NCBI GenBank assembly: GCA_027924585.1
Contig: BSBM01000606.1
Location: forward strand, 13,087,501 to 13,151,500
DNA from: Larix kaempferi
Lineage: Eukaryota > Streptophyta > Pinopsida > Pinales > Pinaceae
Length of the DNA stretch: 64,000 bases
Reading direction: 5' to 3'
The translations under genes and the position numbers were made by a program. This document shows positions 52,531 to 61,484 of this stretch, one piece after another (positions within the stretch are counted from its first letter, which is position 1; each line of letters begins with the position of its first letter). The notes beneath the pieces are model-generated. The model did no database searches, was not told the DNA's origin, and worked only from the letters and a program-made list of their open reading frames with translations.

Positions 52531-54471
52531 CTAAGGTTGGGGGGGGTTGGGCGGTGCTTGGGGAGCCGCATGCCCTTGGCGATGGGCCTCGTCAACCCAA
52601 AGCTGCCGAGCTCGCTCCAAGTGTGGGCAAGCATGGGTGTAATGTCCATAGACCCCGCAAATAGAACAAGGGTGGTTCGTTCGCAGATTGGGGTTTTTGG
52701 CCTGCTTGGGCGGGCGATCAGGGTTTTGATTAGCGGGGGCCGCATTGTTATTGTCAGGGGGATTAGCCGGTTGACCAGCTTGGTCTGTAGGTTGGTTGTT
52801 TCCCCGATTACGGCCCTTGCCGCGGTTCTGTTGGCCCTGGTTACGTTGGTTATTCTGGTTTTGCTGCGGGTTATGTTGGGCGTAAACTTGCCCTTGGGCA
52901 GCAGGTGGATTTTGAGGTTGCGCAGGTGCTGGAGCAGGCTGCGGAGGATGATATGCAGGTTGAGGCTGAGCAGGTGCAGCAACTTGAGGGGGTTGCTGAT
53001 AGGACTGCGGAGCCGGTTGTGGATGTGCCGCAGGGGCTGCCTGGGGCGGATAATAAGCTGGTGGGGCTTGGGAAGGCGCAGGAGCTGAGGCAGCCTGCTG
53101 ATGGTAGTAAGGCTGAGGGGCGACTGGAGGAGCATAAGCAGGAGTCGCATACCCGAAGCACTGTGGTGGACATGAGGGCCCATGGGAATGGTGATGTGTC
53201 ATGGGAGCATATGAGTTGGTTGCTCCAGACTGTGAAGTAGCCCGCGACAGGTCGGGGCCAGGGGTAGGACGTGCTATAGAAAATGGTTGGGGATGCGAAG
53301 AAACATGGCCAATGATACCATCTGCAGCGTGGGATGCCCCCGGCGCATCATGATGGGAGGACTCGCCGCGAGGGGCGTCAGGTATAATGGTATAAAGGTA
53401 ACCCGACTGGGCGTAAATGAGGTCGAACTGTTGTGCCTTAAGGATGGCCTCTTCTTCAGACTGGGGTCTTTCTGAAGCTACATCCTTAGCGATGACAGGA
53501 AGCAGGGACTTGAGGAACCAATCGAGGAAGATACGGTCATCTAGTTTAATCTTGCACAAGCTACGGCGTTTACGCCACTCATGGATGTGGTCCGTGATAT
53601 GGGTAGCTGTGTTTTGTCTACAAGATAGAAGGATCTCAACGCCCGCGTCATAGCGGACTGGCAACTGGAAGAACTGCAGGAAGGTCGAGGCCAGGGAAGA
53701 AAAGGTGGCGTGGGTCCCATGAGGCTGCTCAATATACCACTTGGCTGCAGAGCCAGTAAAGGTGCGTTGTAAGAGACGGAGGCGAACAGAGTCATCCACA
53801 ATGGAGTTAGAGGAACACCATAGGTGGAAAGACATGATGTGGTTCTGTGGGTCCTCACCGGCCTTACCCTCGAATTTAGGGATGTCAGAGGGTAGTTTGG
53901 TAGGCATATGAGGCCACATAGGGTCGTGTCGAATAGGATCGTTGGTCAATCTGGCCAGGTCAGGTAGGTTGAGGCTAGCCATGAATGGCAAACTGGAAGA
54001 AGGCTGCGACACAGTAGTGCTATGGACCAAGTTGGGGCCAGTGCCCCCAAGTGGAGGGACAAGATTTAGGGTGGTGCCCCCAAGTGGGGGAACTGAGGTA
54101 GTGGAGGATGGTCCAGCACCACCATGGGTAGTGTGAGCCACTGATGTAGTGGGGATAGGTATTCCTGCTGTGGGAATAGGTACCGTGAGGGGAACGGTAG
54201 ATGGTTGCCCCATGGAGGGCATACCAAAAACAGGTGTAGTAACTGGTGTAGTAGTGGTGGATATGCCACCAATGGTCCCTATGACAAATGGAGTGGAAGT
54301 CGTACCAGCCATGGGGCTAGTAGGGGCAGTATAAATAGGGTTCTCAGACTCTTCGTCAGAATCAGAGGTAAAGTAAGGTGCGTCACTATCTGGTGACGGA
54401 GACCTACGTCGCTGACGGGTGGAGTCAAGTGACAAGGCTCTAGATCTGTGATGAGTGGTATCAACGGACAA
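52531..54471 (-). CDS. Element E gag, 646 aa
   Basis: Starts at the ATG at 54471. N-terminal Ser/Thr/Pro-rich 150 residues, then a Retrotrans_gag capsid domain about 190-340 with FEGKAGEDPQNHIMSF, RTFTGSAAKWYIEQ and ASTFLQFFQLPVRYDAGVEI, a long Pro/Gln/Ala-rich region about 390-560, a basic Asn/Gln/Arg segment, and one knuckle CSICGVYGHYTHAC near 615. The frame ends at UAG followed by CAA; the protease frame continues in register. Near-identical LTRs and a fully open gag suggest recent activity. Confidence 0.88.
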   Translation of the reverse strand: MSVDTTHHRSRALSLDSTRQRRRSPSPDSDAPYFTSDSDEESENPIYTAPTSPMAGTTSTPFVIGTIGGISTTTTPVTTPVFGMPSMGQPSTVPLTVPIPTAGIPIPTTSVAHTTHGGAGPSSTTSVPPLGGTTLNLVPPLGGTGPNLVHSTTVSQPSSSLPFMASLNLPDLARLTNDPIRHDPMWPHMPTKLPSDIPKFEGKAGEDPQNHIMSFHLWCSSNSIVDDSVRLRLLQRTFTGSAAKWYIEQPHGTHATFSSLASTFLQFFQLPVRYDAGVEILLSCRQNTATHITDHIHEWRKRRSLCKIKLDDRIFLDWFLKSLLPVIAKDVASERPQSEEEAILKAQQFDLIYAQSGYLYTIIPDAPRGESSHHDAPGASHAADGIIGHVSSHPQPFSIARPTPGPDLSRATSQSGATNSYAPMTHHHSHGPSCPPQCFGYATPAYAPPVAPQPYYHQQAASAPAPSQAPPAYYPPQAAPAAHPQPAPQSYQQPPQVAAPAQPQPAYHPPQPAPAPAQPQNPPAAQGQVYAQHNPQQNQNNQRNQGQQNRGKGRNRGNNQPTDQAGQPANPPDNNNAAPANQNPDRPPKQAKNPNLRTNHPCSICGVYGHYTHACPHLERARQLWVDEAHRQGHAAPQAPPNPPQP

Positions 54472-56170
54472 TGATCGGAATCTATGACGAGTGGTGTCGA
54501 GAGAACCGTGCTGTGGGGGCTCGCCCCTGAGGCGCCGAGAATGTCTCGGGGACTCAATGGTGACAGATGGTGTCTAAATCTCTGTGGGTTGAGGTGAGTA
54601 TGAAAACAGCTCAAAAATCCTAATGCAACCGAGTGTGCAGAAGGAGAGCTAAAAAGCAAGGCACTCAGGCCAACAACCAACTCAAAACACCCACTGCAAC
54701 AGCTGTGCTACAATAGGTGGAGTAACAACAAAGATGGTCAGAATACCAACAAGCAGCAGGCTTCCTAGAAAAGAAAAATGGTGGACTCACTAGACCAAGG
54801 GAGGTAAAGGAGCATGCAAACACCTAGCTAAAAGTATTCTGTCTTAACTAAACATATCCTCTGCAAGGTGATGAAATCCAAGTCAGACAATATGAGTAGG
54901 AAAGCCAAGTGGCTATGATATCCCCCTACCGGGAGGGATACCGGGTAGTCAATCCTAGAAGAATGGCAACTAAGATACCCCGTTCATGACACGTCCAGAA
55001 AGGTGAATCTGCCGTTTAGTTCGTTGACCGCAATACCCCTATACAGGGATATCCCGCGAACCGCGAAAGGTAGCCCTTCGGTTACTGAATGGAGTGCGGT
55101 ATTCCACTCAGGCCTCCGGAACCAGTCTCCCGACTTCAACCCTCCTAAGGGAGAGGCCCTCTGATAAACTGGTCGTGACCGTGCCAAAAAGTACTAGGGG
55201 ATTTTGGTTCCCTAGTTGGACAACAACTATGTCTCAAGTGAAATGACCAAGGGGTGTTATTGGAAGCCTATCCCCCTGATCCTACCTAACTACAATGATT
55301 CTTTAGTGTTCCCCAAGTGGGGTTAGAATGTTGGTTTAGTTAGGTACTTTTTAAGGCTCACTTGATTTAATGTGACAGAGTGTGTGCTCGTGAGGTGTTG
55401 AACCCAAAAACAGAAGTGCCACAAGGGAGGGCAACTTCCAATCTATCAATAATGCTGAAATTGATTCTTTTAATTTGCAAAATTTTCTGAAAATAAAAAT
55501 ACTGAAATTTTAAAAAGATTCTGTAAAAGGAACAGAAATTATGTTGCAGAAAGGCTGTAAGGAAGTAGGCTGCAGGTGGGACAGAGGGCTGTTCAAATGC
55601 AGAAAATATTGCAGCAAGAGGGGCTGGGCTCAAAAACAGGAAAAGAGCAGAAATCAGACCGCGGGTCTGTGGCGGGTCAGAACAGGCCGACCGCGGGTTT
55701 GAGGGCAACAGCGGCGGTCAGGTCGCGGCTATCGGGCCAATAGTTGCAGTCGGGACGCAGGAAACAGGGGACAAGGCACAGTCGGGTCGCGGCTATCGGG
55801 CCAACAGTGGCAGTCGGGACGCAGGAACAAAGGAAAAACAGACAGTCAGGTCGCGGCTAAAAGGCTAACAAGCGCAGTCGGGACGCCCGAAAGAGGCAGA
55901 AAGCCGCAGTCGAGACGCGTGAACAAGGCCGATGGGCGCAGTCAGATCGCGGCAAACAGGCTGGTTAGCCACGGTCAGATCGTAGGTAACAGACTTGAAT
56001 CCGCCGACTGAGCGTCGGAAGCAGTCTGAGAGCCACGGTCGGATCGCGGGTAAAGGCCTGAAAGGCGCGGTCGGGACGCGACTGTAGAGGAAAAAGACGC
56101 GGTATGCAGCGGCCGAAAGGGATAGCCGAAAGAAAAAATTTAAAACGGAAACCAGAAATTCGAAAACTAG
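54472..56170 (-). other. Leader of element E with GC-rich repeats
   Basis: No gene over 1.7 kb. From about 55650 to 56090 a degenerate unit of about 50-70 bp recurs, marked on the plus strand by CAGTCGGGACGC, GGTCGCGGCTATCGGGCCAA and variants; at least eight CGGTC/CAGTC-type copies are seen. The remainder, 54600-55640, shows no clear repeat. It lies between primer site and gag, where packaging and dimerisation signals are expected. Confidence 0.7.
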
Positions 56171-56185
56171 GGGAGTCGCCAAAAC
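56171..56185 (-). other. Primer-binding site of element E (tRNA-Arg type)
   Basis: Just inside the 5' LTR the minus strand reads GTTTTGGCGACTCCCC. TGGCGACTCC is complementary to the 3' end GGAGTCGCCA that I recall for plant tRNA-Arg(ACG). Match length about 10 nt. Confidence 0.7.
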
Positions 56186-56910
56186 TGTAGCTAGGGTTTT
56201 ACCCCTAGCTTGTGCCAATGAGCACCTACTAAGGAGAATGGACTCCTTAGTAGCAGTTCAGTATATTAAACTAATTATGCAATAAACAAAAAAAATTAAA
56301 TTATTTCTAATACAAGCATGAAGCATAAACACCAAAATGAAAGAATGTCTTTGTATTGATGTTACCTTGAGTGTCAAGGTTGGTGAAGCCCTTTGCAGTG
56401 TCCAAGAGGATGCTCCAAGCTCCAAGAATGCTCCTTCTCCTTCTCCAATGTTGGGGATGGGCCAAAGGTGGCTCTCAAGGTGAAACTAGTTCAAAGGTGG
56501 ACTAGGGTTTCGAGAGAGATTTTGGCAGAGTAAGGGTGCTTGTGATTGTGGATATGGAATAAGGGATCTCCATCACCTATTTATAGTTTTTTGGTGGTGG
56601 AGTGCTGACCCATGGTTTTGGGAAACACATGGTTTTAGGCAGCTGTATAGGGTTTTTTCCTCCTTTTCCTCATTATTTTATATTTTTATTCCCTTTTTAG
56701 GGGATTTTTGCTATTTTTGGAGGAAAAGGGGGTTTTTTAGCCTTTTTTAGGCTATTTTGATGGTTTTTTGGCCTTTTGGAGGCATTTTAAGCCTTTTGGA
56801 GGCTTTTTAATGGGTTTTTGTGGGATTTTAATGGAAATATGGTAGGAAAATGGACAAATGAGCCATATAATGTGGTAAATGAGCTAGTGAGCACTTTTTG
56901 GGTGTTAACA
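56186..56910 (-). repeat. 5' LTR of element E
   Basis: 725 bp, partner of 46651-47373. The TATAAATA promoter box lies on the minus strand at 56578-56585. Confidence 0.93.
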
Positions 56911-56915
56911 GGGAG

Positions 56916-59541
56916 ATTTAGGGGAGATGAAGATCCCATTGAAACCAGATGCTAAACCGATCAGGCAGCGACCCTACAGGCTGAAGTCGCGCCATAAGGA
57001 GAGGGTCAAGGTAGAACTTGGTCACATGTTGGATGCTGGTATCATTGAACCGGTTGAAGAGTCAGAATGGATCAGTCCTATGGTAGTGCAGGACAAGAAG
57101 ATTGGCGAGGTGCACATTTGTGTCGATTTGCGGAAATTGAATGATGTCTATTTGCATGATCCTTTTCCGACTCCGTTTATTAATGAGGTGCACGAAGGGG
57201 TGGGAATCCAGAAGATGTATTCTTTCATGGATGGATTCTCGGGCTATCATTAGATCCATATTGCGAAGGAAGACCGCCACAAGATGACTTTTGTGAGAGA
57301 ATGGCGTTGTTTTCAGTACACAGTGATGCCGTTTGGGTTTAAGAATTAACCTGCGATATTCTCGCGGGTCGTTGTTGCTGTGTTCAAGGATTTCATCCAA
57401 AATTTTTTACAAGTATACATGGACGACTGGACAGTCTATGGTTTGATCCGTGATCATCTGGGAAACCTGCGGTTGATGTTGGAGCATTGTCGACAACATC
57501 AGATATCGTTGAAATTTAAGAAGTGCAACTTTTGTGCACCATTTGGCATACTCCTGGGTCACATCATATGCAAGCAAGGATTGTTAGTCGATCCAACAAA
57601 TATTGCATTCATTCTGAGCTTAACCCCACCGACTAATGTAAAGTAGCTGCGAGTGACATTGGGAAATACTGGGTATTATCGAAAGTTCATTAGAGGTTAT
57701 GCAGTGATCACCGCCCCTATGGAGAAGCTATTGAAGAAAGATGTGGTATTTCAGTGGAGCCTTGAATGTCAAGATAGTTTTGAGATGCTGAAGGCTAAGA
57801 TGACTTCGGTGCTGATACTAGTATTTTCGGTCTGGAGTAAAGAATTTCATGTCCATGTCAATGCATCATCGATTGCACTGGGAGTGGTGCTTTCCTAGCC
57901 ACGAGAGGGGGATCTAGATCACCCCATTGCTTTTGCAAGTTGGAAGTTGTCATCAGTATAAAGAAACTATACCACTACGGAGAGGGAAGGCTTGGTGATG
58001 GTGTATGCACTGTAGAAGTTTCGACATTACTTATTGGGAGGACATTTTAAGATGTTCACCGACCACTCTACATGTAAATACCTGGTCAATAAGCCTATGT
58101 TTGGGGGGGATATATGTCGATGTTACTTCTTTTTCAGGAGTTCAATTTTGAAGTGATTGTGAAGCCAGGGCGGTTCAATGCTGACACTGATCATCTGTCA
58201 TGGATTGAAACAAGTGAGAATCCAACTAACATTGAATATGGGTTGCCTGATGCACAACTTTTTAAGGTTGAAATCGCTAATGGCTACTTTGAATACATCA
58301 TTCAGTTTCTGGTGACATGTACCACACTAGAAGAGTTCACCACTAGTCAGAAGAAGTAGTTGGTAGTCAAGGTTGTATATTTCCAGCTCATTGCAGGCAA
58401 TTTATACAAGTTTGGCTCGGACAAGATATTGCGGTGGTGTGTTTTGCCTCATCAACAAGGGCAAATATTGGTAGAAGCACATGCACGAGTGGCTGGAGGA
58501 CACTCTTGTGGTCGTGTGACTACCAGGAAGGTGCTCCATGTGGGGCTCTGGTGGCCCATGCTACATAATGATGTGATTGACTATCTGCAGTCCTGCAATG
58601 TTTATCAGAGAACTGGGAAGCCATCCAGGAAGGATGAGATGCCACTAGTACCGCAACTGACACTGTAGCCATTTGACAAAGGGGCAGTGGATTTCATGGG
58701 ACCAATAAACCCACCTGGGAAGCGCACTGGTGCAATATACATCATCATGGCGACAGATTACTTGATGAGATGGGTGGAGGCTACAACAGTCATTGATTGT
58801 TCTGTGGCCATAGCTACGTGGTTTTTGTTTGACAGCATCATCACTCGCTTCAGCTACCCCAAGATATTGCTGAGTGATCAAGGAAACCACTTTCTCAATC
58901 GCACCATCAGTGCATTGATGGATGAACTGCAGATACAACATAACAAGAGTATGCCATATCATCTGCAGGAAAATGGCACGATGGAAGCTTTCAACAAGAT
59001 ATTGGACCATGCGCTGACAAAGGTGTGCAATGCGAACCACGATGACTAGGATCTAAAAATCCCAACAGTCTTGTGGGCATATCGCACCATGTGTAAAAGG
59101 TTGACGAGACAGCAGCATTCAAGTTGGTGTATGGAAAAGAAGCGATTATGCTTATGGAGTACATCGTTCTGGGTCTGCACATTACCGCAACAACATGTAT
59201 GGATGATGCAGCGGCACTAGAAGAGCATTTAGCATAGTTAGTATAGTTGGAAGAAGATCGCTTTATTGCAGGATTCCACCAGGGTGTGGAGAAGGATCGC
59301 TAGAAGGCTTGGCATGAGAGCCACATACAAAACAAACAATTTCAGCAGGATGACTTGGTGCTGTTGCATGACAACAAGTTTTTAAAACACCCAGGAAAAT
59401 TGTAGATGCATTGGCTTGGTCCATATCACATCAATAACATCACTTCAGGAGGAGTGGTACAGTTGCAGCAGTTGGACGGAGCGATGCTCCCAAATTTTAT
59501 TAATGGTAGTAGGTTGAAGCCCTACAGGTTGGGTTTGGAGT
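56916..59541 (+). pseudogene. Element B RT, RNase H and integrase with many stops
   Basis: Collinear with element A from residue about 1150: [19 protein letters not shown] with SFMDGFSGYH, PFGFKN, box YMDDWTVYG near 57418, RNase H with HVNASSIALGVVL and a [10 protein letters not shown] segment, integrase finger (AHARVAGGHSCG to [18 protein letters not shown]) and core ([37 protein letters not shown]), ending INGSRLKPYRLGLE near 59541. Stops near 57252, 57346, 57645, 57897, 57959, 58014, 58359, 58668 and 59048, mostly TAG where A has CAG or TGG. Nonfunctional. Confidence 0.92.
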
Positions 59542-59664
59542 AACATGATGCCTGATTCGCATCAGAACAAAAAAAAAATGCAGGTTGAATGGTGGTAGGA
59601 TGGTGCAACGAAAGGCACAGGAATGCGCAGGCAGGGAATCTTGTGCTGTAAATTAGGAGCGGTA
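59542..59664 (+). other. Element B sequence after integrase, up to the F insertion
   Basis: About 120 bp with no gene, then the LTR of F. In A the corresponding gap precedes ORF3. Confidence 0.6.
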
Positions 59665-60269
59665 TGTTAAATTTTGAGCATTAATTCATAATACTCTTGG
59701 ATCTTTACTAAGAGAATAACATATATAGTATATCAATGCATAACAATCAAAATAAGCATGACAAGCATCACAAGAATCAAAAGCATGAGAGATAAGAGAC
59801 ACAGAGTTTCCACGGGGAAAACCCTAAGGTGAAAAACCCCACAACTTCCTCAGAGATAGAGAGAGCAATGGCTCAACCAAAGTACAACCAAAATACACTT
59901 GAGATAGTCTCCTAGTAGCAGATGATCCTCCTCCTCACTAGTGTGCCACTTTCTGAGTGAGAGAAGTGTGTCTTTCCAAATGATCCAAATAGAGATCTCC
60001 CGATCTCTATTTATACTAACCTGTTTTCCCTGTTACACTATGGGGCTGACTTGTCTATCTAGATACATCCACAATATAATATATATCTCAGGGCCGACCC
60101 CACACATGGTGGTCTAATAACCCATCGGCAAGTACACACACTTGTGACACTTGTCAATCCACATGACTACACTTCCTTATATAGGAATAACACATCTCTA
60201 ATAAGGGTACAATAAATATATATGAAATACATAGATGAAATACATTTCAAAGTTACATATACATCAACA
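59665..60269 (-). repeat. 3' LTR of element F
   Basis: 605 bp, TGTTAAATTTTGAGC to ATACATCAACA on the plus strand. The minus-strand TATAAATA box is at 60008-60015. A purine run AAGAGGGAG on the minus strand lies directly inside (polypurine tract, 60270-60280). Confidence 0.92.
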
Positions 60270-60280
60270 CTCCCTCTTAA

Positions 60281-61484
60281 CTAGGAAGGTATTTCTCGAC
60301 ACAGATCTACTAGACAAGTCTTCTTCTCGGGATCATCGTCATCGATGCATTGTCATCATCATCATCACTGCTGCTGCTATCTCAACCAATCTCTAACTCT
60401 ACTCATCATAGGAAGTTCTACAGAGATAGTCCTTTTTCATACTAGATGTAGGCCCACCACCTGCAGGTCTTCGCCATCACTAGCCATACTGTGGAATCCT
60501 CAGAACTCATTACATGCGTCACAAAACCTCAAAAGAGCATCCCAGGCTGTTACAAGCACATGGCTCTACCTATAGGATCTCCCAGGGCCATATTATATGT
60601 GACCTCACCACAAAACCTCGCAAAATCATCCCAGGCTATTACGAGCACATAGCTCTACCTATAGGATCTCCCAGGGACAGATTATATGTGGTCACCACAA
60701 AACATCGCAAGAGCATCCCAGGATGTTACGAGCACACAGCTCTACCTATAGGATCTCCCAGGGACAGATTATATGTGGTCATGGAAAAACATCGCAAGAG
60801 CATCCCAGGACTTATTATGGGCATGCAGCCCAACCTATTGGATATCCCAGGGACATATTATAAGCCATAGGACAAAACCTCGAAAGAGCATCTGCCAGAT
60901 ATCCCAGGGCCAGATTATATCCCATAGGAAAAACCTCGAAAGACTATCTGCAGATCTCCCAGGGCCAAATTATATGTCTTTCCAGAGAAAAACCTTGAAA
61001 GAGCATTTGCTAGATATCCTAGGGCCAGATTACATGCCATAGGAAAAACCTCGAAAGACTATCTGCAAATCTCCCAGGGCCAAATTATATGCTCATCTGC
61101 ACAACCTGATCCATGGCCATAGAATATCAACCTGACAGTCACAATACATCATCCTAATGTGCACATGATCATCCTGATCATCATCACTGCAACATCCTGC
61201 TACATGTCATCTGGAGCAACATCTTGAAGCTCGTCATCTATGATCATCCTGATCATACAATGCATCTACCTGATGCATACCAAGTATCTACCTGATACAT
61301 ATCATCATACATGATCCACCTGATCATACAGTGTATGCACCTGATACAAATACAAATACATGATATATATCACCATACATGATCCACCTGATCATACAAT
61401 GTATCCACCTGATACATATACAGATACATGGTCCAAGCATCCAACATGATGCATATAAAAAATACATACAAATGATCCTACTGA
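60281..61484 (-). repeat. Repeat-rich non-coding region of element F
   Basis: No gene. Between about 60520 and 61090 a unit of about 70-95 bp recurs, marked on the plus strand by GAGCATCCCAGG, ACAGCTCTACCTATAGGATCTCCCAGG and ATTATATG; it corresponds in reverse complement to the array in G. From 61130 to 61600 there are short words such as ATGATCCACCTGATCATACA and CATCCAACATGATGC. Confidence 0.8.

Larger units (their letters stand above)
46651..56910 (-). mobile_element. Element E: very young gag-protease LTR element without RT or integrase
   Basis: LTRs 46651-47373 (723 bp) and 56186-56910 (725 bp) differ by one substitution and a 2-nt A-run change; target duplication GGGAG at 46646-46650 and 56911-56915. 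Minus-strand order: 5' LTR, tRNA-Arg-type primer site, 1.7-kb leader, gag (54471-52531), protease frame (52521-50038), 2.7 kb non-coding, polypurine tract, 3' LTR. The coding part stops just before where RT should begin. It is the most recent insertion visible here, so reverse transcriptase and integrase must have come from another element. Confidence 0.93.
28593..59664 (+). mobile_element. Element B: old Ty3/gypsy relative of element A, split by C, D and E and cut by F
   Basis: Segments 28593-31369, 38319-40508, 46428-46650 and 56916-59664 read as one element when C, D and E are removed: 5' LTR, tRNA-Glu-type primer site, ORF1, gag, protease, second gag-like domain, RT, RNase H, integrase. 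About 7.9 kb of B is present. Every protein block aligns in order with element A. Many in-frame stops, often where A has CAG or TGG, show long decay. The right end, with ORF3 and the 3' LTR if they existed, is displaced beyond F and is outside the window. Confidence 0.92.

Noticed and set aside
52482-53183. Minus-strand 233-aa ORF overlapping E gag in another frame
   Set aside because: Low-complexity Pro/Leu/Arg peptide from the repeated CAG/CCN codons of the gag linker; the gag frame has a real capsid domain and knuckle.
50840-53240. Plus-strand ORFs of 75-190 aa opposite gag and protease of element E
   Set aside because: Shadow frames caused by the GC-rich, Pro/Gln-rich coding bias of the minus strand; Arg/Gly/Trp-rich without motifs.
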